From contig CAMBHL010000005.1 of the NCBI GenBank assembly GCA_945867155.1, positions 62,001 to 126,000 of the forward strand: DNA of 64,000 nucleotides, given 5' to 3'. Made by a program: the position numbers and the translations under genes. The stretch is from an uncultured Eubacteriaceae bacterium (GTDB taxonomy: Bacteria; Bacillota; Clostridia; Eubacteriales; Eubacteriaceae). Positions within the stretch are counted from its first letter, which is position 1. Every line of letters starts with the position of its first letter. Below are positions 1-7,896 of the stretch, piece after piece. The notes beneath the pieces were generated by a model, which saw only the letters and a program-made list of their open reading frames with translations, did no database searches and was not told the origin of the DNA.

Positions 1-174
1 CGGCGGTTCAGATCGACGGAGCTGCAGAATTATTTTGACAGCAAATCCTGGTACAGCGGGACGATCGACCCCGATTATTTTGACGAAAACGCCATCCTGT
101 CCGGCGTGGAACAGAACAACGTCGAATTCCTCCGGGACGCCATGAACGCCCGGGGCGGCTACACCCCCCAGTGA
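1..174 (+). CDS. YARHG-domain protein, C-terminal fragment
   Basis: An open frame enters from the left edge in frame 1 and stops at TGA 172-174, giving the last 57 residues. The segment with FRSTELQNYFDSKSWY followed by an acidic stretch, LSGVEQNN and FLRD matches the YARHG domain, a short extracellular module found at the C terminus of many Gram-positive surface or lipoproteins. The function of the whole protein cannot be read because its N terminus lies outside the window. The next gene, a cell-wall amidase, starts 11 bp after the stop or overlaps it if GTG 171 is used, which suggests one transcript. Confidence 0.7.
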   Translation, partial: RRFRSTELQNYFDSKSWYSGTIDPDYFDENAILSGVEQNNVEFLRDAMNARGGYTPQ

Positions 175-185
175 GCAGGCGCGTC

Positions 186-986
186 ATGAAACACCAGAAC
201 CTCATCGTGGCGGTGCTCATCGTGATCATCGCCGTGCTGATCGGCGCCGTCGCCTTCGACATCCACGCCAGAAACACCGCCGCTTCAACGAAAAAAACCT
301 CTAAAAAATCAAGCCAGACTTCTGCAGCTTCAGATCAAGCCAAGACGACCCAGACGGCCGCCCAGAAGACGATCGTCCTCGACCCGGGGCACTCCGCCGT
401 CATGCCGTCGGGAAATGAAGCCATCGGACCGGGATCGAGCGAAACCAAGGCCAAGGACATGGTCGGCACCAAAGGGGTCGCCACCGGCGTCACCGAGTAC
501 GACTTCATGCTGAATCTCGCGAATGCGCTCAAGCCCGAGCTCGAAAAACGGGGCTACAACGTCGTGCTGACCCGTACGGACAGCAGCTCCGCCCATTCGT
601 GCATCGATCGGGCCCAGGTCGCCAACGACAACCACGCCGACGCCTTCATCCGCCTCCACGCCAATGCCGCCGAAAGTGCGGCCCCGGAAGGCGCCATGAC
701 CATCAACATCACGGCGAACAACCCCTACACCAAGGCAACGTACACCCAGTGCCGGAAGCTGTCGGACTGCGTGCTCGATGCCTACTGCAGCGCCACCGGC
801 GCGAAGCGCGAGGGCGTCTCCGAGCGGGACGACCTGACCGGCAACAACTGGGCGACCGTGCCGACGACCCTCATCGAAGTCGGCTACATGACAAACCCGG
901 ACGAAGACAAGCGGATGCAGACCGACGCCTACCAGGCTAAAATGGTCCAGGGCATCGCGAACGGCATCGATCAGTTTTTTAAATAA
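186..986 (+). CDS. N-acetylmuramoyl-L-alanine amidase (Amidase_3 type)
   Basis: 266 residues. An N-terminal hydrophobic segment (about residues 7-26) serves as signal anchor, followed by a Ser/Thr/Lys-rich linker, then an Amidase_3 catalytic domain from about residue 60. The zinc-site features are visible: ILDPGHS-like opening (VLDPGHS), a Glu in the VTEYDF segment, RLHAN for the second His, and a final catalytic Glu in TLIEVGYMTNP. It cleaves the bond between MurNAc and L-Ala in peptidoglycan outside the membrane. ATG 186 is preferred; a GTG at 171 overlapping the upstream stop is possible. It probably acts in wall turnover or daughter-cell separation. Confidence 0.85.
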   Translation: MKHQNLIVAVLIVIIAVLIGAVAFDIHARNTAASTKKTSKKSSQTSAASDQAKTTQTAAQKTIVLDPGHSAVMPSGNEAIGPGSSETKAKDMVGTKGVATGVTEYDFMLNLANALKPELEKRGYNVVLTRTDSSSAHSCIDRAQVANDNHADAFIRLHANAAESAAPEGAMTINITANNPYTKATYTQCRKLSDCVLDAYCSATGAKREGVSERDDLTGNNWATVPTTLIEVGYMTNPDEDKRMQTDAYQAKMVQGIANGIDQFFK

Positions 987-1013
987 AATCGAATGGACAG
1001 AAAGGACGCTATC

Positions 1014-1820
1014 ATGAACATTTTACTCTCCAACGACGACGGTTTTGATGCTCCGGGCATTCACGCCCTGGCGCAGGAAATGAAAAAGCTCGGCCACCTT
1101 GTCATCTCCGCTCCGGCGGACCCCCAGTCGGCCAAATCCCATTCCAAAGCCGTCCGGGGACAGCTCAAAGTCCACGCCGAACCCTTCGAGGCGGGCGATC
1201 CCGCGCTTCAGGACGGCTACCGGGTCTACGGCACCCCCTACGACAGTGTGGACGTGGCCCTGCGCGCCCTGCTCACCACCCCTGAAACCCGGCCGGACCT
1301 CGTGGTCACCGGCATCAACCACGGCTCCAACGTCGCCTACGACATTCTGCACTCGGGCACCATTGGCGCGTCCTCGGCGGCCCGGTTTAACGGCATTCCG
1401 GTCATCGCCATGTCCTTAAACGGCGGCGCCCGGTACGACTACCGCTACTCGGCGAAATACGCCTTAAAAATCGCGAAGTGGTTTGTCAACCAGCCCGACA
1501 ACACCGACTACATCCTGTCGGTCAACACGCCGAACTGCCCCGAATCCGACATCAAAGGCACCATCGTGTCCCGCATGGGCCACCGTCACAATTACATCAA
1601 CTCCTACGCGAAAACCCCGGGGGAAGACGAAAATACGATGTACTTCGACATGCAGGTCGCTCCGAATCATCAGGACACGGACGAGGATTTGAGCTACGAC
1701 GATTACGCCGTCAACCACGGCTATGTCGTGATCACGCCCCTGGACATGGACGTGACGGATTTTTCCCGCCTCGAGCGTTTTATCCCGCTGACGGACACGG
1801 TCTTAAACCCCGAAGTTTAA
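1014..1820 (+). CDS. surE: 5'/3'-nucleotidase SurE
   Basis: 268 residues, the usual length. The start is set by the family-typical MNILLSNDDG opening and by the ribosome site AGAAAGGA at about 999-1006; an ATG at 993 would add an unneeded tail. Metal-binding DD (residues 8-9), a Ser in PQSAKSHS and the GINHGSNV motif are present. SurE dephosphorylates nucleoside monophosphates in the cytoplasm and is linked to stationary-phase survival. It follows the amidase by 27 bp on the same strand and ends at a strong hairpin, so it closes this transcript. Confidence 0.92.
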   Translation: MNILLSNDDGFDAPGIHALAQEMKKLGHLVISAPADPQSAKSHSKAVRGQLKVHAEPFEAGDPALQDGYRVYGTPYDSVDVALRALLTTPETRPDLVVTGINHGSNVAYDILHSGTIGASSAARFNGIPVIAMSLNGGARYDYRYSAKYALKIAKWFVNQPDNTDYILSVNTPNCPESDIKGTIVSRMGHRHNYINSYAKTPGEDENTMYFDMQVAPNHQDTDEDLSYDDYAVNHGYVVITPLDMDVTDFSRLERFIPLTDTVLNPEV

Positions 1821-1828
1821 CGCTATAA

Positions 1829-1864
1829 AAAAAACTGATGTCATAGGGCATCAGTTTTAATTTT
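1829..1864. terminator. Bidirectional intrinsic terminator between surE and the MarR gene
   Basis: Perfect 10-bp stem AAAACTGATG / CATCAGTTTT (1831-1840 and 1849-1858) with an 8-nt loop, A-run before and T-run after, so it can end both the plus surE transcript and the minus marR transcript. Confidence 0.85.
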
Positions 1865-1868
1865 AAAT

Positions 1869-2363
1869 TTAATTTTTGGATTCGCTCTGCTGTTCGGCTT
1901 CCACCTCTTCGGTGATGCGGCACAATTCCCACAGCAGGTTGATGAGCTGGTCCGTCTTGGCTTTGCCCAGGCGCGCCGCCGCTGTGTCGAGGGGCGTGTC
2001 GTAAAACAGGTGGTGCTTGTGCATCATGTCCCCGGCGTGGGGCGTGAGTTCGAGAAACACCGTGCGCCGGTCTTCCCGGCTCTGGACCCGCTCTAAATAA
2101 TGCTTTTCTTCGAGCGCCCGGACGATCTGGGACATGTTGGATTTGGTGCAGCGGTTGACCCGGCTGAGCTGGGACACGGTCATGGGACGGGTGTCGCTGG
2201 TGTTCTTTCTGAGCACCTGGAGCAGCACCACGAGCTCCCCGTAGCGGAGGTCCATTTTTTTCGCCATTTCCTTTAAATACTGGTGAACGCTGCCCTTGTG
2301 CAGCATGAGCACCACTTTGACAAATTCTGCGCTGAAACTTCTGGTCTCGTCAAATAAATCCAT
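1869..2363 (-). CDS. MarR-family transcriptional regulator
   Basis: 164 residues, normal for MarR. The winged-helix region is clear: a TVSQLSRVNRCTKSNMSQIVRALEEKHYLER recognition segment and a wing with SREDRRTVFLELT. It is divergently arranged with the two-gene ABC exporter starting at 2521, across a 157-bp gap, the classical layout of a ligand-responsive repressor controlling a multidrug-type exporter. The inducing ligand cannot be told. The N-terminal helix and the long C-terminal dimerisation helix are both present, so it appears intact. Confidence 0.9.
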   Translation of the reverse strand: MDLFDETRSFSAEFVKVVLMLHKGSVHQYLKEMAKKMDLRYGELVVLLQVLRKNTSDTRPMTVSQLSRVNRCTKSNMSQIVRALEEKHYLERVQSREDRRTVFLELTPHAGDMMHKHHLFYDTPLDTAAARLGKAKTDQLINLLWELCRITEEVEAEQQSESKN

Positions 2364-2456
2364 AACTTCCCCTTTTTTGATTACAAAAGATACAATTCTG
2401 TTTAATTTTATCGCTTTTGGCGCGTTTTTTCAAGACGTCTGAACAACGGCTTCAAA

Positions 2457-2485
2457 TTGTAAAGTTTTATTAAATCTATTATAAT
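2457..2485 (+). promoter_or_regulatory. Promoter of the ABC exporter operon
   Basis: TTGTAA (2457-2462), 17-bp spacer, TATAAT (2480-2485). The start codon lies at 2521 behind an AAGGAGGA site at 2508-2515. GGTT..AACC (2486-2497) just after the -10 is a weak candidate for a regulator site. Confidence 0.75.
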
Positions 2486-2520
2486 GGTTGTTTAACCGAC
2501 TGATAAAGAAGGAGGACTCT

Positions 2521-4272
2521 ATGATCAAAAAAATCATGGAAAGCATCCGAGAGTACAAAAAATCCTCGATCCTTTCCCCTGTTTTTGTGACCCTCGAGGT
2601 GATCATGGAAGTGGTCATTCCGCTTCTGATGGCGCGCCTCATCGACCAGGGCCTCAACCGCGGCAACATGCGCGCAACGTGGTTCTACGGCATCATCATG
2701 CTCGCCGCCGCCGCCGTGTCCTTGAGCTTCGGCGCCCTGGCCGGCAAATTCTGCGCCACGGCTTCGACGGGCCTGGCCAAAAACCTGCGCCACGATCTGT
2801 TCGCGAAGGTGCAGGACTTTTCGTTTAAGAACATCGACGATTTTTCGACGGGCAGCCTCGTCACCCGCATGACCACCGACGTCACCAACGTCCAGATGGC
2901 CTACATGCTGCTCATCCGCATCGCGTTCCGGGCGCCCCTCATGCTCATCTTCTCCCTGATCATGAGCTTTTCCATCAACGCCCGCCTGGCCGTCGACTTT
3001 CTCATCGCCGTGCCGGTGCTCGCCGTGGCCCTCGGGCTCATCATCAAATTCGCCCATCCGCTGTTCCGCAAGGTGTTTAAGATCTACGACCGGCTGAACA
3101 CGGTGGTCCAGGAAAATCTCCGGGGCATCCGCGTCGTGAAGTCCTACGTGCGCAAAGACCACGAAATCGAAAAGTTCAAAGGCATTTCAGGGGACGTGTA
3201 CGAAACCTACTCTTCAGCTGAAAAGCTCATGGCGCTGAACAGCCCGGTCATGCAGGCCGTCATTTACGCGTGCATGCTCGTCATCGCCTGGGTCGGCGCG
3301 AAGCTCATCGTCGCCGGCAGCCTCACCACCGGGGAACTCACGAGCCTGATCACCTACATCATGATGATCCTCATGAGCCTGATGATGCTGTCGATGATTT
3401 TCGTCATGCTCACCATCGCCCAGGCCTCCGGCGAACGCATCGTCGAAGTGCTGAACACCGAAAGCGACCTCACGAACGCTCCCCAGCCCATCGAACGGGT
3501 GAAGGACGGCTCCATCGTCTTCGACAACGTGAACTTCTCTTATGCCGGAGATCCGGACAAGCTTTCTCTCAAAGACATCAACCTGGCCATTAAATCCGGG
3601 GAACAAATCGGCATCATCGGCGAAACCGGCTCGGCGAAGTCGTCTCTTGTGCAGCTGATCCCGCGGCTGTACGACGCGACCACCGGCACTGTGTACGTCG
3701 GCGGGGTCGACGTGAAGGACATCGACCTGACGGTGCTCCGGGACCGGGTCAGCATGGTGCTCCAGAAGAACGTGCTCTTCGCCGGCACCATCGCCGAAAA
3801 CCTGCGCTGGGGCAACCCCAACGCTAGCGAAGCCGAACTGTGGCGCGCGTGCGAAGTGGCCTGCGCTGACGAATTCATCAAAGAAATGCCCGACGGCCTT
3901 AACACCATGATCGAACAGGGAGGCACCAACGTCTCCGGCGGTCAGAAACAGCGCCTGTGCATCGCCCGGGCCGTCCTCGCGAAGCCGAAAATCCTCATCC
4001 TCGACGACTCGACGTCAGCCGTGGACACGAAGACTGACGCGAAAATCCGCCAGGGTCTGAAAGAAGTCATTCCGGGCACGACAACCCTCATCATCGCCCA
4101 GCGCATTTCGTCCATCGAAGGCGCCGACCGCATCGTCATCATGCATCACGGCACCATCGACGACGTGGGCACGAGCGACGAGCTCCTCAAGCGCAACACA
4201 CTGTACCGCGAAGTTTACGACACCCAAATGCAGATGAAAGGAGGCCAGACCCATGTCGAAACAGAAGCGTAA
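2521..4272 (+). CDS. ABC exporter subunit with degenerate ATP site
   Basis: 583 residues: an N-terminal six-helix type IV exporter membrane domain (to about residue 310) and a C-terminal nucleotide-binding domain. Walker A reads GETGSAKSS, with Ala where the Gly before the Lys is normal; the signature is VSGGQ; Walker B ends LILDDSTSAVD, with Asp in place of the catalytic Glu. This is the pattern of the non-catalytic half of a heterodimeric exporter. ATG 2521 is chosen because of the AAGGAGGA site. It overlaps the next gene by 20 bp. Substrate unknown; the divergent MarR regulator suggests drugs or toxic metabolites. Confidence 0.9.
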   Translation: MIKKIMESIREYKKSSILSPVFVTLEVIMEVVIPLLMARLIDQGLNRGNMRATWFYGIIMLAAAAVSLSFGALAGKFCATASTGLAKNLRHDLFAKVQDFSFKNIDDFSTGSLVTRMTTDVTNVQMAYMLLIRIAFRAPLMLIFSLIMSFSINARLAVDFLIAVPVLAVALGLIIKFAHPLFRKVFKIYDRLNTVVQENLRGIRVVKSYVRKDHEIEKFKGISGDVYETYSSAEKLMALNSPVMQAVIYACMLVIAWVGAKLIVAGSLTTGELTSLITYIMMILMSLMMLSMIFVMLTIAQASGERIVEVLNTESDLTNAPQPIERVKDGSIVFDNVNFSYAGDPDKLSLKDINLAIKSGEQIGIIGETGSAKSSLVQLIPRLYDATTGTVYVGGVDVKDIDLTVLRDRVSMVLQKNVLFAGTIAENLRWGNPNASEAELWRACEVACADEFIKEMPDGLNTMIEQGGTNVSGGQKQRLCIARAVLAKPKILILDDSTSAVDTKTDAKIRQGLKEVIPGTTTLIIAQRISSIEGADRIVIMHHGTIDDVGTSDELLKRNTLYREVYDTQMQMKGGQTHVETEA

Positions 4273-6178
4273 TCCCAATCAGGATCATCCCATCCCGAAG
4301 GCGAAGCCTTCAAACGCCGATGCCATCGACGGCGCCACCATCAGACGGCTCATGGCCTACATCGGCAGAAACTACCGCTTCCGCTTCACGGCCGTCGTGA
4401 TTTTCATCATCATCTCGTCCATCGTCGGCGCCCTGTCATCGCTGTTTATCGGGCGGGTGGTCGACGACTTCATCACGCCGATGCTCAAGCAGACCCACCC
4501 GGATTTCGGGCCGCTGCTGCACACGGTCACCGTCATGGCCATCGTATTCGCCGCCGGCGCCGTGTGCAACCTTTTGTACAACCGGATCATGATCACGATC
4601 TCCCAGGGCATCCAGAAAGATATCCGGGATGAACTGTTCACGAAGATTCAGGATCTGCCGATCCGCTACTTCGACACCCACGCCTACGGCGACATCATGT
4701 CCCGGTTCACCAACGACACCGATACACTCAGACAGATGCTGTCCGTCGCGATTCCAATGTCCTTTTCGATGCTGATCTCCATCGCCGCCGTGTTCGTCTC
4801 GATGCTCGTGACCTCGCTGCCTTTGACCTTGATCGCGTGCGTCTGCGTCGCCATCATGCTTTTCGTGTCGAAAAAAATCACCGGAGCCAGCGGCAAATAC
4901 TTCATCAAGCAGCAGAACTCCCTGGGCGTCGTCGACGGCAACATCGAAGAAGCCATCACCGGCGAAAAGGTCATCAAGGTGTTCAACCACGAAAAGGCCG
5001 CCATCGCCGACTTCGACGAAAAGAACGAACAGCTGTTCAAGGACGCTGAACGGGCCAACACCTACGCCAACATCCTCATGCCGATCTTAAACAACATGGC
5101 GAACCTTTTGTACATCATCGTCGCCATCGCCGGGGCCCTGCTCATGCTGTCGGGGCACACGCTGCTGACCCTCGGCGGGCTCATCGCGTTCTTAAACCTG
5201 ACGAAGAGCTTCGCCATGCCCATCGGCCAGATTTCCCAGCAGCTCAACTCCATCATCATGGCCCTGGCTGGAGCGAAGCGCATCTTCACCCTCATGGACG
5301 AAACGCCGGAAGAAGACGACGGCGACGTGACCCTCGTCAACGCCATCATTCGAAACGGCAAGCTCCTCGAATCCGACCACCGCACCGAAACCTGGGCCTG
5401 GCGCATGATGGACCGGCGCCACAGCCTCATCACGTACCGAAAGCTCGAAGGGGCCATCACCCTGGATCACGTGGACTTTGAGTACGAGGCCAACAAGCCG
5501 ATTCTCCACGACATCACCATCCACGGCAAGCCGAAGCAGAAAATCGCCCTCGTGGGCTCCACCGGCGCCGGGAAGACGACGATCACGAATCTGATCACCC
5601 ACTTCTACGACATCGCCCGCGGCCAGATCCGCTATGACGGCATCGACATCACCCGGATCAAGAAGGCCGACCTCCGGCGCTCCCTCGGGGTGGTGCTTCA
5701 GGAAACGAATCTGTTCACCGGCACCATCGCCGACAACATCCGCTACGGCCGCCTCGACGCTACGGACGCGGAAGTGAAAGCGGCGGCCCGCCTCGCCAAC
5801 GCCGACGAGTTCATCCAAAGACTTCCCAATGGCTACGACACCGTTATCGAAGGCAACGGGGAAGGGCTGTCTCAGGGGCAGGCCCAGCTCATTGCCATCG
5901 CCCGGTGCGCCGTCGCCGACCCGCCGGCGATGATTCTCGACGAAGCGACGTCGTCCATCGACACCCGCACCGAAGCCCTGGTGCAGCAGGGGATGGACAA
6001 ACTGATGATCGGCCGGACGGTGTTCATCATCGCCCACCGGCTCTCCACCATCCGCAACGCCGACGCCATCATGGTCATGGATCACGGGCGCATCGTCGAA
6101 CGGGGCACCCACGACGAACTCATCGCAAACCACGGCATGTACTACCAGCTGTACACCGGCAAGATCGAGCTCGAATAA
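4253..6178 (+). CDS. ABC exporter subunit with canonical ATP site
   Basis: 641 residues: an N-terminal extension of about 30 residues rich in Lys/Pro, a six-helix membrane domain and an ATPase domain. Walker A is normal (GSTGAGKTT) and Walker B is AMILDEATSSID with the catalytic Glu, whereas the signature is LSQGQ, altered from LSGGQ. Paired with the upstream subunit, its Walker motifs meet the intact VSGGQ to form one working ATP site, and its LSQGQ faces the degenerate Walker motifs. A ~45-residue insert precedes the ATPase domain (around residues 355-400). Start overlaps the upstream gene, indicating translational coupling. Confidence 0.9.
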   Translation: MSKQKRNPNQDHPIPKAKPSNADAIDGATIRRLMAYIGRNYRFRFTAVVIFIIISSIVGALSSLFIGRVVDDFITPMLKQTHPDFGPLLHTVTVMAIVFAAGAVCNLLYNRIMITISQGIQKDIRDELFTKIQDLPIRYFDTHAYGDIMSRFTNDTDTLRQMLSVAIPMSFSMLISIAAVFVSMLVTSLPLTLIACVCVAIMLFVSKKITGASGKYFIKQQNSLGVVDGNIEEAITGEKVIKVFNHEKAAIADFDEKNEQLFKDAERANTYANILMPILNNMANLLYIIVAIAGALLMLSGHTLLTLGGLIAFLNLTKSFAMPIGQISQQLNSIIMALAGAKRIFTLMDETPEEDDGDVTLVNAIIRNGKLLESDHRTETWAWRMMDRRHSLITYRKLEGAITLDHVDFEYEANKPILHDITIHGKPKQKIALVGSTGAGKTTITNLITHFYDIARGQIRYDGIDITRIKKADLRRSLGVVLQETNLFTGTIADNIRYGRLDATDAEVKAAARLANADEFIQRLPNGYDTVIEGNGEGLSQGQAQLIAIARCAVADPPAMILDEATSSIDTRTEALVQQGMDKLMIGRTVFIIAHRLSTIRNADAIMVMDHGRIVERGTHDELIANHGMYYQLYTGKIELE

Positions 6179-6197
6179 GTGCGAATATAAAAGCAAG

Positions 6198-6246
6198 CAA
6201 AAAAGCCTTTTGTGTTTTTGTGACACAAAAGGCTTTTATTTTTTTA
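6198..6246. terminator. Bidirectional terminator between ABC operon and epimerase gene
   Basis: Long stem AAAAAGCCTTTTGTGT / ACACAAAAGGCTTTT at 6200-6215 and 6223-6238, flanked by A and T runs. It serves the convergent plus and minus genes. Confidence 0.85.
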
Positions 6247-6248
6247 TC

Positions 6249-7208
6249 TTATTTTTGGTCTTCCCACCAGTCCATGTGGTGCAGATACCATTCGTAGGTG
6301 TTTTTAATGCCGGATGCCCAGGACGTTCTCGGGGTCCAGTTGAGCTTGTCGTGGATCTTGTCGGCGTTGGCAGTGAAAAGTCTGTCGTTCGGGCCGGGGC
6401 CGGGGAGACCCTCGAGAGCCCCCGAGGATTTGCCCAGGGCGTCGCAGATCGTCCGCACCGTTTCCTCGTCCCGCTTTTCCGTGCCGCTGGCGATGTTGTA
6501 GATCTCGCCGGCATCCCCGTTGAACAAAATCCGGTCGATGGCCCGGCAGTGATCGTCGATGTACACCCAGTCCCGGACGTTCTGGCCGCCGTCGGGCACG
6601 TCGATATCCTGGTTGTGGAGGGCGCCGATGATGGTCTTCGGGATCAGGGCGTTGGGAGATTGGGCCGGGCCGAAATTCGCCGTGCACCGGGAGACCGTCA
6701 CCGCGAGGCTGTGCTTATGCCCAAAGGCCAGAACGAAGTCATCCGCCGCCGCCTTGGCCGCTGCGTACAGGGTTTCCGGTCGGGCCCCTTCGGCCTCGTA
6801 GATCTGGTGACCGTCGTCCAGGGGCAGGGGCGCGTACACTTCCGCCGTGGACACCTGGTGGAACCGGGGCACCTTCGCGGCGGCGCAGGCCGAGAGCAGG
6901 TGCACTGTCCCGGTTACATTGGCCAGAGCGGCGTCAGGGGTGTCCCTGAGGCGGCCTTGGGCCGCAAAATTGACGACCACATCCGGCTTCTCCACTTTCA
7001 GCAGGCTCTTCATGGTCTTCTCGTCGCTGATGTCCGCTTCGATGAAGGCAAAGCTCGGCACCTCAAAGGCCGCGCCGAGGCTGCGCAGGCCTTCCCGGCG
7101 CTTCAGGGCGTCCACACACACCAGATGATCCCAGGGATGGTGCTTCTGCCAGTACAAAATAAAATTGCTGCCCACAAAACCGGCCCCGCCGGCTGCCAAG
7201 ATTTTCAT
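6249..7208 (-). CDS. NAD-dependent sugar-nucleotide epimerase/dehydratase (RmlB-like, altered active site)
   Basis: 319 residues of the extended SDR fold. GGAGFVGSNF binds NAD; the catalytic Tyr and Lys lie in YAAAKAAAD; VRDWVYIDDHCRAI is strongly like dTDP-glucose 4,6-dehydratase (RmlB). However the RmlB motif STDEVYG is STAEVYA here, so the catalytic Asp is Ala, and RCSNNYGPYQ has become RCTANFGPAQ. It may therefore be a related epimerase or a dehydratase with changed chemistry. It overlaps vanZ-like gene upstream by 4 bp (ATGA-type), so the two are co-translated; a cell-envelope role is likely. Confidence 0.8.
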   Translation of the reverse strand: MKILAAGGAGFVGSNFILYWQKHHPWDHLVCVDALKRREGLRSLGAAFEVPSFAFIEADISDEKTMKSLLKVEKPDVVVNFAAQGRLRDTPDAALANVTGTVHLLSACAAAKVPRFHQVSTAEVYAPLPLDDGHQIYEAEGARPETLYAAAKAAADDFVLAFGHKHSLAVTVSRCTANFGPAQSPNALIPKTIIGALHNQDIDVPDGGQNVRDWVYIDDHCRAIDRILFNGDAGEIYNIASGTEKRDEETVRTICDALGKSSGALEGLPGPGPNDRLFTANADKIHDKLNWTPRTSWASGIKNTYEWYLHHMDWWEDQK

Positions 7209-7789
7209 CGCTTTCTGTTCCTCCTGTCTATGTGCCTATGATACCCCAAAGGGCGGCCCGATGCAAAGCGGACGATGAGCTGGTACGCGCCGGCCCCCGC
7301 CGCCGTGCCGATCACGTTGTTGATCACGTCGTCGACATCTCCCGTGCCCACTTTGAGAAACGCCTGCATGCTCTCGATAAAGATCGAAAGGACCAGGCCG
7401 AAGACCAGGGTCTTTTTGCCTTTGTGTGCGGCTCCCTCGCCCAGAGCCGCCGGCGTCAGCATCCCCACCGGCATCATCATGAGGACGTTGAGGACGATCT
7501 GCTTCACCGAGTACCACGAGCGCAGCCGAAGGGCCCGGCGAAATTCCCGCAAGGGCGACAGGTTCACCGGCTGGTACACCTTGACGCTCCGGGAAAACAC
7601 TGTGGACATGAGCATGAGGACGACGTACGCCGACAGGGCGAAGGCCGCGGCGCTCTGTCTTCTCGTGACGGCGCCCTTTTTTTTAAGGCGCCTCAAGCGC
7701 GCCCACACAAACGCCAGCACGAAAGCGGCCGCCGCCGCGCTCTTTTTCGTGAACACCGGCCGGTAATTGGCCCATAAATACCGCAGCAT
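7205..7789 (-). CDS. VanZ-like membrane protein
   Basis: 194 residues with about four to five hydrophobic segments. The VanZ core is visible: NLSPLREF, then VLNVLMMMPVGML, and FIESMQAFLKVGTGDVDDVINNVIGTAAGA. VanZ family proteins are membrane proteins linked in some cases to glycopeptide (teicoplanin) resistance, but most are of unknown job. The basic tail (HRHIDRRNRKR) is cytoplasmic by charge. It is first in a two-gene minus unit with the sugar-nucleotide enzyme; a ribosome site GGGGGCGGG lies just before the ATG. Confidence 0.85.
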   Translation of the reverse strand: MLRYLWANYRPVFTKKSAAAAAFVLAFVWARLRRLKKKGAVTRRQSAAAFALSAYVVLMLMSTVFSRSVKVYQPVNLSPLREFRRALRLRSWYSVKQIVLNVLMMMPVGMLTPAALGEGAAHKGKKTLVFGLVLSIFIESMQAFLKVGTGDVDDVINNVIGTAAGAGAYQLIVRFASGRPLGYHRHIDRRNRKR

Positions 7790-7817
7790 CGTCCCGCCCC
7801 CTTTGTGTTTTATTTGT

Positions 7818-7823
7818 ATTATA
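7818..7823 (-). promoter_or_regulatory. Likely -10 box for the vanZ-like gene
   Basis: TATAAT on the minus strand, between the carB terminator and the vanZ start. No good -35 is seen 17 bp upstream, so only the -10 is claimed. Confidence 0.4.
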
Positions 7824-7838
7824 CCCTATTTGATGCCA

Positions 7839-7883
7839 TAAAAAAAGCTGGCTGATGATCTCATCATAAGATCAAAAGCCAGC
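7839..7883 (-). terminator. carB terminator
   Basis: Stem GCTGGCT / AGCCAGC (7847-7853 and 7877-7883) with inner pairing, followed on the minus strand by seven T residues. It separates carAB from the vanZ-like unit. Confidence 0.8.
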
Positions 7884-7896
7884 GTCAAATTCACAC

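Noticed and set aside
5192..6226. 344-codon open frame antisense to the second ABC subunit
   Set aside because: Shadow frame caused by high GC and codon bias; His/Asp/Val-rich product without motifs, opposite a clear gene.
6210..7241. 343-codon plus-strand frame over the epimerase gene
   Set aside because: Antisense shadow of a well-supported NAD-dependent sugar enzyme; crosses a terminator.
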